Of a stretch of DNA of 64,000 nucleotides, positions 35,822 through 43,919 are shown one piece after another (the stretch's first letter is position 1; every line of letters starts with the position of its first letter). The notes below the pieces were generated by a model. That model searched no databases. It was not told the DNA's origin and worked only from the letters and a program-made list of their open reading frames with translations. Location: the NCBI GenBank assembly GCA_010692645.1, contig JAAHGS010000008.1:69218-133217 (forward strand). Direction: 5' to 3'. Source of the DNA: Symploca sp. SIO2E9. Its GTDB lineage: Bacteria; Cyanobacteriota; Cyanobacteriia; Cyanobacteriales; Coleofasciculaceae. The position numbers were made by a program, and so were the translations under genes.

Positions 35822-37048
35822 CTACTTGTTGCCCGATAATGCTGTATCTACAAGTCGGTTCTCCTGAATTGCCAACAGGATAGATTTGAGCTTAGCACCC
35901 CAACTTCGTGAGACGTCATAAAACTGCTCTTGCAAATCTAGACACCCCCGTCGCTTTTGCTCATAGAACTCGCGGTCATCACACAACTTTACCAGGGCTT
36001 GAGCGTACTCTTTGGTATTATCAGGTGCAACTTCGACAACTGCATCCTGTAGAACAGACAACCCTGGGCAGACGGCTGAAGTAACTACAGGACGACCAGA
36101 TAATATGCCTTCTACCACAACCTTGTTGAATCCTTCTCTGAAGTCCGTCTTCGTCGGCACAATAACAACGTGTGCCCAACTAAACATCTCACGCATGTGT
36201 TGCTTATTGCAGTGACCATAACACACAAAGAAAGAATCAACCCCAACTTCTTGGGCAGCGAGCTTTAAGGAATCTAGCATTGACCCGTTTCCACAAAGAG
36301 CAAAGGAAATATTCTTCCTACCCTCAGCTGCAAAACCCTTGGCAATTTCTAGAAGATCGAAAACACCCTTCTCTGGTTCAATTCGACCTACAAACAAAAC
36401 TCTAAATGGTGAACGATCCTCATCTGGCTCACCTATCCCCGCAAACTGATTTTTACGGTACACAGGCAAGGATCTCATAATTGGTTGATGTTCACCAGCT
36501 GTAAGTTCTGCTACCTGTTTAGATATGCTGTCTGAGACTACCAAGATAGCAGCACAGTATTTAGCGAATAAATTACGACTCAGTCTGAAAATCCATTTTT
36601 CTGTTGTTGATTGTGGTATATGCTGACGCCAAAGGAGGCAATGTAGTGACGGTATCACTTGCACTCCCAGCCAAGGTAGTAGTGACAATATAAACCAGTA
36701 TGTTGTGCCATCAGCAATAACTGCGAAGTTGGCTCTAAAGCGGACTGCTGAGACAATCAGCTGCAATCCGTACCACAAGTGACTCAAGTGATATAGGATA
36801 CCTGATGCTTGAGGTAACGGAACCGGACGATGCTCAATTGTAAATCGACCCTCCTGTAAGAAATTACTCTCTCCCCATGAAGAAATTACGTAAGCCTGTG
36901 CATCCAAGGCGTCACAAACGTCGTAGAATTGAGCAGAATAGGTTACCGAAACCTGTGATAGATCATCGAGCCCTTGAATCCAATATTTATAGGTTCCAAT
37001 TACATTGCCAGGGCCAGCTGCATAAAAAAGACGCAATGCTTTTGACAT
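35822..37048 (-). CDS. GT4-family glycosyltransferase
   Basis: This 408-residue protein has the GT-B C-terminal half of family GT4: FRVLFVGRIEPEKGVFDLLE (nucleotide-sugar loop), FALCGNGSMLDSLK, VVIVPTKTDFREGFNKVVVE with the donor-binding Glu pair (E-x7-E), and SGRPVVTSAVCPG. The N-terminal half has several hydrophobic stretches that may lie on the membrane. Sugar and acceptor are unknown; polysaccharide synthesis is likely with manC in the same run of genes. A wrecked paralogue lies upstream at 37900-38062. Confidence 0.9.
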   Translation of the reverse strand: MSKALRLFYAAGPGNVIGTYKYWIQGLDDLSQVSVTYSAQFYDVCDALDAQAYVISSWGESNFLQEGRFTIEHRPVPLPQASGILYHLSHLWYGLQLIVSAVRFRANFAVIADGTTYWFILSLLPWLGVQVIPSLHCLLWRQHIPQSTTEKWIFRLSRNLFAKYCAAILVVSDSISKQVAELTAGEHQPIMRSLPVYRKNQFAGIGEPDEDRSPFRVLFVGRIEPEKGVFDLLEIAKGFAAEGRKNISFALCGNGSMLDSLKLAAQEVGVDSFFVCYGHCNKQHMREMFSWAHVVIVPTKTDFREGFNKVVVEGILSGRPVVTSAVCPGLSVLQDAVVEVAPDNTKEYAQALVKLCDDREFYEQKRRGCLDLQEQFYDVSRSWGAKLKSILLAIQENRLVDTALSGNK

Positions 37049-37122
37049 TAGTACTGATATTTACTTAGTTAACGAATTCCGCGAAATTTTCCACTCCTCT
37101 AAAGGGTGGGGATGGATAGCCA

Positions 37123-37210
37123 GGGGTGAGCGAAATTTTGGTTGGAATTTGAATTCTCCGCCTCTGGAGCGTCTGCTTACTCGTTCCCCCACTCTTTTTT
37201 TCCCTCACCC
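37123..37210 (+). mobile_element. GGGGTGA-ended MITE with apparent TAGCCA target duplication
   Basis: GGGGTGAGCGAAA at one end and CCCTCACCC at the other form terminal inverted repeats around an 88 bp core containing GAATTC and GGAGCGTCTGC. TAGCCA occurs immediately before the left end and two bases after the right end. Homologous to 45326-45424 and 9857-9956. Confidence 0.8.
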
Positions 37211-37289
37211 GGTAGCCAGTCAACAGAGGGGATTAGATGTCCCCTTTGTTGACAACGTACTGAAAGTTGCAGTAGTATAACGACTGGTT

Positions 37290-37617
37290 GAATATCAACC
37301 CGACTGACTAAGAGGCAGCCCTTTGTAGATAAAGTATGTACTCGGCAGAGTTCGGGGAAGTCACAGAGGTTACTGGAGACAATGCCATACTAATCTGCCT
37401 GTAAAATCCGAAATTCTTTGTTTCGGTCTGTCGAAGGCGGACTGCCGCCTGTGGAGGCTGTGTAAGACACGGACTGACTTTAGTGGCAGAGTGTTCCCCT
37501 CAAGGGCACTAGCACACACAGCAACGGTGGATGAAACTGGAAACCCTACATAAGGAAGTTCACCGAATCCTATCGGAGCCGGAAGCCTACACTTATCTTC
37601 TAGTAAGTGTAGGTAAG
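37290..37617 (+). mobile_element. tnpB: Scar of an IS200/IS605-type (tnpB) element, right end
   Basis: The block ends in a perfect 10 bp hairpin, CCTACACTTA and TAAGTGTAGG with 8 nt loop (37590-37617), preceded by GGAAG and followed by TAAG. The same hairpin type ends the TnpB gene at 63392. Upstream sequence resembles the decayed 3' part of a tnpB gene but has no long frame. It forms part of the 1.15 kb gene-free stretch 37049-38198. Confidence 0.5.
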
Positions 37618-37834
37618 TCGTTAAGTAGTCCTGTACCTAGATCTTCACGCATAGCAATTGTTATAACCAGTTACACTTTTAGGGGTAAACCAAGTCATTC
37701 GGCTTACCTCAAAATGGCGATCGCAAAGTTATATCAATCGAGTTCTTCTAATGTTCTAGCATTTAATCAATGAGGAAACAAAATGCTTACTGGATTTCAT
37801 AATATAAATAAACAATTGAAAAAATAACTTAACA

Positions 37835-37871
37835 TTAACACTATTTCAGCTATAAACAGAAATAGTGTTAA
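37835..37871. terminator. Perfect 13 bp hairpin downstream of the GT4 relic
   Basis: TTAACACTATTTC and GAAATAGTGTTAA pair perfectly around an 11 nt loop. On the minus strand it lies 29 bp beyond the GT4 pseudogene and is probably the old gene's terminator. A+T-rich flanks on both strands would allow termination either way. Confidence 0.55.
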
Positions 37872-37899
37872 CCAATTTTAGGCATTTGTGATTTATTGT

Positions 37900-38062
37900 A
37901 GTAACCGTGACAAACAAAGGAAAAATCGACTTGAGCTGCCTTGGCAGCTAGATGTAGGGACTCAAGTGCTGATCCATTCCCACAAATATCAAAGGCAATG
38001 TGGAAGATACTTTCACCAAAGGACGCAATGTAGTGACGGTATAACTTGCACTCCCAGCCATT
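37900..38062 (-). pseudogene. Remnant of a second GT4 glycosyltransferase gene
   Basis: Two collinear blocks match the intact GT4 gene at 35822-37048. The first (37900-37996) corresponds to about 36206-36305 with many differences. The second (38018-38060) corresponds to about 36632-36676 at near identity, including GCAATGTAGTGACGGTAT. About 330 bp between them is deleted. This shows a former tandem duplication of the glycosyltransferase between hisS and the present copy. Confidence 0.85.
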
Positions 38063-38136
38063 GATTAACTAAAATGCCAAGCATTTACCTAATTTTTACA
38101 ATACAGATGAAGACTTGAAAAAAAGCATAACACTAA

Positions 38137-38165
38137 AACCATCTCGATTTCTAGCCGAGATAGTT
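38137..38165 (-). terminator. Probable hisS terminator
   Basis: On the minus strand AACTATCTCG, 9 nt loop and CGAGATGGTT form a 10 bp stem with one wobble, followed by TTTAG. It begins 34 bp after the hisS stop codon. The U tract is short. Confidence 0.5.
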
Positions 38166-38198
38166 TGAACTAAGCAAGCATATTCACTAAAATAGTCT

Positions 38199-39482
38199 TT
38201 ATCTACAGCTATCAAGCTGAGCTCGCAACTCATCCGCCTTGGCTAGTAAATCAGCCTGTGTAATCACTTCCTGTTCTCCAGACTTAAGCCACTTCAGATT
38301 TACTGTTTGACTTTGGGCTTCAGCATCTCCCAAAACCAAGCAAGCAACTGCACCACTACGATCAGCCCTTTTAAACTGTTTACCAAAGGCACTGCCACTC
38401 AAGTCTAGTTCTACAGAAAACCCGCTCTGACGAAGATCATAAGCTAATTTTATAGATTGAGCTTCTGCTAGTTCACCTCTAGATACCAAATAAAAATCTA
38501 GTACTGGAGTTGGTTGTTTCCAAATTTGTTTGAGCAATAATACTAAACGCTCTAAACCAATTGCCCAACCTACAGCTGGTGTTTTGTTGCCACCTAACTC
38601 CTCTACTAGCCCATCATAACGACCACCACCACACACTGTTGCCTGTGCTCCCAAATCATCAGAGATGATTTCAAAGGCTGTGTGGGTATAATAGTCCAAA
38701 CCTCGCACCAGCCTAGGGTTGAGTTGGTAACTAATCCCGAGATCACTTAATAATTGTTGCACCTGTTGAAAGTGCCGCTGGGAGTTTTCTCCAAGGTAGT
38801 CCAAAATGCTGGGGGCATTTTGAGCTATTTCAATTGTCCGCTTGTCTTTAGAGTCCAAAATCCTCATCGGATTGCGGTTTAGGCGCTCCTGAGAGTCTTG
38901 ATCTAATTCATCCTTGTAAGGCGTTAGGTAATCTACCAGTGCTTGCCGATAATGATGCCTATCTTCTGGATTGCCCACAGAGTTAAGGTCTAAATTCAGG
39001 TTCAAGAGTCCTAAATTTTGAAGAATATTAGTAGCGATCGCAATTACCTCTGCATCTGCCCTGGCATCAGCAGAACCAATTACCTCTACTCCCAGTTGGT
39101 GAAATTGCCGCTGACGCCCTGCTTGGGGATTTTCGTAGCGAAACATTGGCCCTATATACCAGAGGCGCTGCACCCCACCAGCTGCGTAGAGACTATTTTG
39201 AATATATGCTCGCACGACTCCTGCTGTTCCTTCTGGACGCAGAGTCACTGAGCGTGGCGGTTTAGCCCGATCATTGAAGGTATACATTTCCTTGCCAACA
39301 ATATCTGTGGCTTCGCCAATACCCCTTTCAAATAGTTCCGTTCGCTCAAAAATCGGGGGTCGAATTTCTTGATAAGCTGCTCTGTCGAGAATCTGCCGGG
39401 CGATCCTTTCAACTTGCTGCCAATACCCTACCTCTTCGGGCAGGATATCTCGTGTTCCTCGTAAAGCCTGAATCGAACCCAT
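38199..39482 (-). CDS. hisS: Histidyl-tRNA synthetase
   Basis: This 427-residue class II synthetase shows GTRDILPEEVGYWQQVE at the N-terminus, motif 2 (MFRYENPQAGRQRQFHQLGVE), the histidine-specific motifs RGLDYYTHTAFE and GGGRYDGLVEELGG, and motif 3 (VGWAIGLERLVLL). The C-terminal anticodon-binding domain covers about residues 325-427. Length is standard. It charges tRNA(His) with histidine using ATP. The 88-residue conserved gene lies 35 bp upstream on the same strand, so they may be co-transcribed. Confidence 0.97.
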   Translation of the reverse strand: MGSIQALRGTRDILPEEVGYWQQVERIARQILDRAAYQEIRPPIFERTELFERGIGEATDIVGKEMYTFNDRAKPPRSVTLRPEGTAGVVRAYIQNSLYAAGGVQRLWYIGPMFRYENPQAGRQRQFHQLGVEVIGSADARADAEVIAIATNILQNLGLLNLNLDLNSVGNPEDRHHYRQALVDYLTPYKDELDQDSQERLNRNPMRILDSKDKRTIEIAQNAPSILDYLGENSQRHFQQVQQLLSDLGISYQLNPRLVRGLDYYTHTAFEIISDDLGAQATVCGGGRYDGLVEELGGNKTPAVGWAIGLERLVLLLKQIWKQPTPVLDFYLVSRGELAEAQSIKLAYDLRQSGFSVELDLSGSAFGKQFKRADRSGAVACLVLGDAEAQSQTVNLKWLKSGEQEVITQADLLAKADELRAQLDSCR

Positions 39483-39517
39483 CCAAATTTTGCGTTCCTA
39501 CATCTATGATGGTACAC

Positions 39518-39784
39518 CTAAGCAGTTTCTTCTCTAGAGATACCATAGCGATTTTGATAATAAGCCAAAATCTGATTAACTCGCTCTCGCTCCCCAGATT
39601 CCATCGCATCGGCATACTCAATCAACAAACCACTAATCTGGCTGTGGCTGTAATCAAATTGCCGTGATTTCTGAGTAATTAGACCAACTGCTACCCCTTG
39701 AACCTGCCGTAAATGGGCAGCAACTTCCCGATAAACTGCTAGGGGCATTTTCGGAAAGCTAATTTGATCGCGTTTATTATCCAC
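39518..39784 (-). CDS. Conserved cyanobacterial protein of unknown function
   Basis: The 88-residue protein (AVYREVAAHLRQVQGVAVGL, SGLLIEYADAMESGERERV, ILAYYQNRYG) appears mostly helical and soluble, with no known catalytic motif. It lies 9 bp after the PilP-like lipoprotein gene and 35 bp before hisS on one strand, so the three probably share a transcript. Looks like the small conserved proteins of cyanobacteria; no function is known to me. Confidence 0.72.
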   Translation of the reverse strand: MDNKRDQISFPKMPLAVYREVAAHLRQVQGVAVGLITQKSRQFDYSHSQISGLLIEYADAMESGERERVNQILAYYQNRYGISREETA

Positions 39785-39793
39785 CTGCTACTA

Positions 39794-40657
39794 CTAGGCT
39801 CCTGCTGACTTATCTCCAACTCGCTTGGCAACCTCAATACCATATTGCTCCAGAATCACCACTGGTTCAGGTCCTCGATTCATTTCAATACGCTTGACTA
39901 GTACTTGCCCATTAGATAATCTCTGTCCTACTCGCACATAACGATCAGGTTCATTTGGGACTTTCACAATTGCGCTAGGCACACCGCCCACTTGAATAAC
40001 ACCTGTGATTTCTACCCCCCTTGCCTGCTCTGGTTCTGGAAGAACTGGTAATTCTGGAGCAAAGGGAACTACTGGTACTGGTAAATCATCAACACCGTTA
40101 CCTGTTTTTGAACTACTCTCACTCTCACCAGTAGCAGCCTTGTCGCTAGTTTGTGGAGTACTGCTGCTGCCAGTGGATATTTTTGGTGGAGGAAAGGTAT
40201 TGTTTCTGGCTACAGCCGGTGGATTTCCAGTTGTACTGGTTCTTCCTCTAGTACTGCCTCTGGTTCTTCCTCCCGAAGGCGGTGCAATTTGAGGTAGCGG
40301 CCGCACTTGTCTAGAAGTCGCACCAGAACTAGGAGGCACAGTCACTAACGGCTGCACTGGAATTGCCGCAAAAGGGTCACTGCGACCCTGTTCAATTTGT
40401 GGTACTACAGCTTCTGTAGGCAGAGTTTGAATCAAACCTGTCACGGCGACGCGCTCCTGTGTTTGTGGGGGAGTCACAGGATTATTGAAATTTGTTGTCC
40501 TACTGGTCGAGGGTGAGGCTTCTGGAGTAGCCGGGGAAGCTGTAGGTGAAGCTGGAGTAGATTCAACCTCTGCTTGTTGATCGCCGTTACCAATCTGGCA
40601 ACCACCGCTCACCAGACCGATCATGCTCACCCAAGCAATTAATAAAACTAGACGCAT
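39794..40657 (-). CDS. Pro/Thr-rich lipoprotein with PilP-like C-terminal domain
   Basis: The signal sequence MRLVLLIAWVSMIGLVSGGC ends in a lipobox (VSGGC), predicting an anchored lipoprotein. A disordered Pro/Ser/Thr-rich region spans residues 28-200, broken by RVAVTGLIQTLPTE and a SDPFAAIPV motif. The C-terminal 75 residues (GVEITGVIQVGGVPSAIVKV, RYVRVGQRLSNGQVLVKRI) resemble the beta domain of type IV pilus protein PilP, which links inner-membrane pilus proteins to the secretin. DPFxxIP-type motifs also occur in that family. The pilus link is inference; no pil genes are adjacent. Confidence 0.68.
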   Translation of the reverse strand: MRLVLLIAWVSMIGLVSGGCQIGNGDQQAEVESTPASPTASPATPEASPSTSRTTNFNNPVTPPQTQERVAVTGLIQTLPTEAVVPQIEQGRSDPFAAIPVQPLVTVPPSSGATSRQVRPLPQIAPPSGGRTRGSTRGRTSTTGNPPAVARNNTFPPPKISTGSSSTPQTSDKAATGESESSSKTGNGVDDLPVPVVPFAPELPVLPEPEQARGVEITGVIQVGGVPSAIVKVPNEPDRYVRVGQRLSNGQVLVKRIEMNRGPEPVVILEQYGIEVAKRVGDKSAGA

Positions 40658-40747
40658 AACCAGTACCCTTAAGTTTGACGCGATGACACCCCAGAAATTA
40701 ACCGCATTCTCAAATTCAGATAACTTTCAGTATAGCTAACTTTAGTT

Positions 40748-40977
40748 AGGGTTTGCTGAATAAGTCTGGTGGTGAAGGAGAGGGAGCTCTTAGCAGGGAG
40801 TAGGGATTAGGGAAAAGCCGATAGTTCTAAGCCTGATTATCCATGATTAGCTCCGAGATTTTCCTATTAAGTGCAAAGATTTTTAGCCATTGGATGCTAT
40901 AACGAAGCACTTGTAAGGGTCAAAAAAGGCTCAAAATCATTGTCTGGTATACCTTCTAGATTAATTCAGCAAGCCCT
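40748..40977 (+). mobile_element. Complete 230 bp MITE with IS1380-type ends
   Basis: Imperfect terminal inverted repeats AGGGTTTGCTGAATAA and TTAATTCAGCAAGCCCT bound the element. The right 100 bp match the tail of the IS1380 scar at 58662 (GGTCAAAAAAGGCTCAAAAT on the plus strand). A second copy is at 28848-29038. It directly abuts the sigF stop codon, and similar AACTTTA-like bases lie outside both ends. It fills most of the gap 40658-40979. Confidence 0.88.
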
Positions 40978-40979
40978 AG

Positions 40980-41777
40980 TTAAAGTTCTCGGGTCATTAA
41001 ATTTTTGAGAGAGTTTAAGCCCTTCTTAAGGCGGCGGGAGACAGTGACTACACTGATATTCAATAGTTCTGCCACTTCTTTTTGTGTTAAGTCATGGAAA
41101 AAGACAAATTCCATAACCTCACGAGTTCGCTTTTCTAAATTAGCCAAAGCTTGTTGTAGGCGAATTCTGTCCTCTTGTGCTAACTGAAAGCTGCGATATT
41201 TAGGGTCAGGTACTAATTCAATCAAGCTAGTGGTACCTTCTGATGAGTCTCCCACTGGTGTATCTAAACTCAAAGGCTCACGATTTTGATAGGCTAGCTT
41301 GATTTCTTGCCATTGGGCTAGGGAAATATCTAGAGCTGTCGCCACCTCAGAATCCGTTGGCTGTCGGTTCAACTGCACTCGCAAATCTTGGGTAACCTCT
41401 ACTGCCAGTTGTCGCAAGGTTAGCCAACGCCTCGGAATACGAACTGAGCCACCCCTATCTCTTAGGTAGTGCTGAATTTCACCTCGAATGTAAGGAATAG
41501 CAAAGGAACTAAAGGCAGTTCCCTTAGTCAGATCAAAGCGCTCAATCGCACCAATTAAGCCAATACAACCTACCTGAAGTAAGTCTTCATAGCTTTCGCC
41601 ACATTGATTTACCCAATGATGAGCTTCTTTCCTAACCAGCCCGAAATTGAGACTCACGAGCTGATTACGAATCTTTGCACAATTTGAGCGCTGGTACTCT
41701 CGAAGTAACTTTAGGCTCTCGTGCTTCAGTTGGTCGGTAATGGGAGTATGCATAGCCAAATCGCGATGGTAGAGCAC
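40980..41777 (-). CDS. sigF: RNA polymerase group 3 sigma factor SigF
   Basis: Regions seen: 2 (SYEDLLQVGCIGLIGAIERFD and FAIPYIRGEIQHYLRD), 3 (VRIPRRWLTLRQLA ... PLSLDTPVGD) and 4 (REVMEFVFFHDLTQKEVAEL, NISVVTVSRRLKKGL). The close fit to cyanobacterial SigF, including GEIQHYLRD and SVVTVSRR, supports the name. In Synechocystis SigF controls type IV pili and phototactic motility, agreeing with a PilP-like lipoprotein gene just downstream. Start may be ATG 41753 (MHTPITDQL), eight codons in. The stop codon abuts a MITE. Confidence 0.92.
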   Translation of the reverse strand: MLYHRDLAMHTPITDQLKHESLKLLREYQRSNCAKIRNQLVSLNFGLVRKEAHHWVNQCGESYEDLLQVGCIGLIGAIERFDLTKGTAFSSFAIPYIRGEIQHYLRDRGGSVRIPRRWLTLRQLAVEVTQDLRVQLNRQPTDSEVATALDISLAQWQEIKLAYQNREPLSLDTPVGDSSEGTTSLIELVPDPKYRSFQLAQEDRIRLQQALANLEKRTREVMEFVFFHDLTQKEVAELLNISVVTVSRRLKKGLNSLKNLMTREL

Positions 41778-41779
41778 GG

Positions 41780-41822
41780 TCTGATCTTGACATCTCCCCG
41801 CTTTGAAAAACGGGGGTTCTAA
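41780..41822 (-). mobile_element. Right-end hairpin of the IscB-bearing element
   Basis: On the minus strand AACCCCCG, a TTTTTCAAAG loop and CGGGGAGATGTCAAG form the GC hairpin plus TGTCAA that ends IS200/IS605-type elements of cyanobacteria. It lies 36 bp downstream of the IscB-derived gene, marking the element boundary. Confidence 0.6.
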
Positions 41823-41858
41823 GCCACGGAGGGACGTAGTTTCCCAATCACATGCAGT

Positions 41859-42338
41859 TCAGCTTACGCATAACTTGCATGAACGCTTGAGTAACTTGAC
41901 TTTTTTAGGGGAAAACTGCCCTATTCTTTTCCAGTTACTGTCGTAAACAGAAACGTTTTTCGACTTCGCTGTTTGGGTGTGACCACCCACCCAACCTCTG
42001 TATATAAGTCCTGCTTTTTCAGCACTAACAAAATCTCCAGATCTAAAACCAAAGGGTGTAATTGTTCCACCTTTTCGCTTCCGGTATTGCGTGGGGTTAG
42101 GTTTCTTACTATCGGGATTCTCAAAATGTAGCTGACGCCGATAAATATTCGGCTTGGCTATCACCTTGAAGGGAGCCGAAGTAATAGTTGCTTTTCCCTC
42201 CCAACAGCCACCACGAATATTACGCCTGACATCGGCATAAATCTTGGCTTTATCTTCACGGAGCCAACGTCTGGCTCTTGAAGGTTTGGTTGGCATCAGT
42301 GGAAGCCCTTGTGGTGAGATAACTGGAACTCGTTGCAT
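41859..42338 (-). CDS. IscB-derived protein lacking RuvC, bridge helix and HNH
   Basis: Residues about 10-35 (LPLMPTKPSRARRWLREDKA) are the PLMP/RRXRR N-terminal domain of IscB. Residues about 50-159 (APFKVIAKPNIYRRQLHFEN, RKRKGGTITPFGFRSGDFV, YDSNWKRIGQFSPKKVKLL) are IscB's C-terminal target-motif region. Full IscB is about 400-500 residues; the RuvC parts, bridge helix and HNH between these are absent, the fusion being in frame. IscB is the RNA-guided nuclease ancestral to Cas9. This 159-residue form cannot cut DNA but might still bind omega RNA; its frame is intact with no stops. The upstream DNA holds a structured region, and a right-end hairpin lies downstream. Confidence 0.85.
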   Translation of the reverse strand: MQRVPVISPQGLPLMPTKPSRARRWLREDKAKIYADVRRNIRGGCWEGKATITSAPFKVIAKPNIYRRQLHFENPDSKKPNPTQYRKRKGGTITPFGFRSGDFVSAEKAGLIYRGWVGGHTQTAKSKNVSVYDSNWKRIGQFSPKKVKLLKRSCKLCVS

Positions 42339-42348
42339 GGAGATAATC

Positions 42349-42468
42349 CTACGAGAAAGTTACTTGCTCCTTACCGCCATCACGCCAAACATGTCCTCTC
42401 TTAAAGCGCTCGGTGCCAGGGAACTTACAGCAGGCACAACTAGGAGAACATTGTGCCGTGTGTGACAT
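42349..42468 (-). CDS. Possible 39-residue Cys-rich peptide upstream of the IscB remnant
   Basis: ATG 42468 opens MSHTAQCSPSCACCKFPGTE followed by RFKRGHVWRDGGKEQVTFS, ending 11 bp before the IscB-derived start. The C-x3-C-x-C-C arrangement resembles a small zinc-binding knuckle. It lies within the proposed omega RNA, so the frame could be fortuitous. Confidence 0.3.
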   Translation of the reverse strand: MSHTAQCSPSCACCKFPGTERFKRGHVWRDGGKEQVTFS

Positions 42469-42560
42469 GGCGTGACTCTCGCGGTAGACAACTATTGTTG
42501 AAATCTGGCTCTTTCAAGCTCACGGCTCAAGGAAGTAGCCGTGAGTAGTTGACTCTATGG
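42360..42560 (-). ncRNA. Candidate omega RNA (HEARO-like) of the IscB element
   Basis: IscB genes are preceded by a structured guide RNA (omega RNA, formerly HEARO). In the expected place and on the same strand a perfect 9 bp hairpin (arms 42519-42527 and 42537-42545, CTCACGGCT/AGCCGTGAG) is followed by further self-complementary sequence. Position is the main support; I could not match it to the published consensus. Confidence 0.4.
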
Positions 42561-42660
42561 TGACACTTTGTTAGTCCTCACTGGCTCCTTTAGAAATTGA
42601 GGTTTAATAACAAGTCTATCGCCTAAGTAATTTTGGTTACTACCGCAATTGTACTGAGTT

Positions 42661-42683
42661 ATAGCAATCGCCAAGGCGGTTAA
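42661..42683. repeat. Dispersed repeat with CGCCAAGGCG palindrome
   Basis: This 23 bp sequence, containing ATCGCCAAGGCGGTTA, recurs exactly in reverse complement at 51642-51664. The palindromic core can form a small hairpin. Dispersed copies of this kind are frequent in large cyanobacterial genomes. Confidence 0.8.
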
Positions 42684-42806
42684 GACATTAAAAAAGTCTC
42701 AAACTCAGATAGAACTTGGCTTTTCCTCCAGCATCGGGCCCTGGAGCCTCCTGCCTCCTGCTATAACTTCTGAAAATTCCTAAGGGTTACAGGGATTTAA
42801 CGGGGA

Positions 42807-42841
42807 ATAGCTGCACATTGTTGTTCACAATGTGCAGCTAT
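42807..42841 (-). terminator. psbO: 15 bp perfect stem-loop after psbO
   Basis: ATAGCTGCACATTGT and ACAATGTGCAGCTAT pair perfectly around a 5 nt loop, 41 bp past the psbO stop. On the psbO strand it is followed by TCCCCGTT rather than a U run, so it may stabilise the abundant transcript's 3' end rather than terminate it alone. Confidence 0.65.
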
Positions 42842-42882
42842 CCTTCACCTTCTCCCGATGAAACTCCAAGCTCTTGGGAATC

Positions 42883-43713
42883 TTATTCTGATTCAACTCG
42901 AGCGTAAAAGATGCCTTGAACCCTTACTTCTTCTGGATCTTCAGCACCCAAGTCAGTAGCAGAAGGCTGAACGCTTACAAATGTACCAGCAATTTCACCA
43001 GTGTCACGATCTACCTTAGCCACTTGCAAAGACATCTTACCAGTACCACTGACTACTCGCTTAACATTGGCGCGTACTAGCTCTTCGCTATCAGCTTCAG
43101 ATGGTAAGGCAACTGCATTATCGTAGCCACTAGCAACCCCGCGTCCCTTAGGATCGAGGAAAACTGAACCCCGGTAAGAGGGAACTTTGAATTCACCTGT
43201 CAAGTCAGTGGAAGTATTGACACTATCAAGGCCAGGTTGACTCTTAGCCACGAGACTTTTAATTGTGAATAGGAAAGGTACTTGCTCACCTCCAGGCAAC
43301 TGTACTGTAATTGCTTGGAAGTCCATACCCTCGGTTTCTGTAAAAGTCAAGGTTCCAGTTTCGTCAATCTTTAATTTACCTTGAACTTGGTCAAGACTAG
43401 ATGTGTACCGCGTCAATAACTTGCCTTGAATGAACTCAGCTTCTTTACGTTTAGAAGCAGGTTCTTCCTTGACATAAAATTTAGTCGGCTGTAGGCATAG
43501 ATCCAATATTCGGTAGGACTTGCTTGAATCTAGAGGGATATAACCACGGGTTGTTTCTGAAAGCTGAGGACAGAGGTTAGCCAGACCAGTATTTCTGATC
43601 TGGTCATAAGTTAATCCTTCAATACTGGTTGCATTTACTGGACCTTGAGCACAAGCCGTCAGTACCCCCAGACACAAAGCCAGGAAGGCTACAATGAAAG
43701 CGCGATATCTCAT
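42883..43713 (-). CDS. psbO: Photosystem II manganese-stabilising protein PsbO
   Basis: Start set at MRYRAFIVAFLALCLGVLTACAQ, the usual cyanobacterial PsbO beginning; an ATG four codons upstream also exists. The signal ends in a lipobox-like LTAC. The mature protein has the conserved start LTYDQIRNTGLANLCPQL, the two Cys of the disulfide (NLCPQ, DLCLQ), the beta-barrel body and GRGVASGYDNAVALP. It lies on the lumen side of photosystem II, shielding the Mn4CaO5 oxygen-evolving cluster. Length of 276 residues is standard. A long structured upstream region of about 860 bp precedes it, and a perfect hairpin follows. Confidence 0.97.
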   Translation of the reverse strand: MRYRAFIVAFLALCLGVLTACAQGPVNATSIEGLTYDQIRNTGLANLCPQLSETTRGYIPLDSSKSYRILDLCLQPTKFYVKEEPASKRKEAEFIQGKLLTRYTSSLDQVQGKLKIDETGTLTFTETEGMDFQAITVQLPGGEQVPFLFTIKSLVAKSQPGLDSVNTSTDLTGEFKVPSYRGSVFLDPKGRGVASGYDNAVALPSEADSEELVRANVKRVVSGTGKMSLQVAKVDRDTGEIAGTFVSVQPSATDLGAEDPEEVRVQGIFYARVESE

Positions 43714-43919
43714 GTTTAATCTCAATCGTCAATAATCTAATCTGAAAATCACTCTAAGAGAGGTCGTGAGTTGTTATCGGCCGGTACTTTCTCAAAGACA
43801 CTGGCTTAAGCATTTACACCGGTTTAATCTAAGAGTTGTAGAGCTATAGACACCGCACGCATCAGTAGGTACGAACGTTAACTCTTGCCGATAACGGCTG
43901 CTAGAAAATCTAGCCGTCT

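Noticed and set aside
37290-37560. Possible group II intron fragment in the structured stretch upstream of hisS
   Set aside because: No GUGYG-type start, no domain V-like hairpin and no reverse transcriptase; the end hairpin matches TnpB elements instead.
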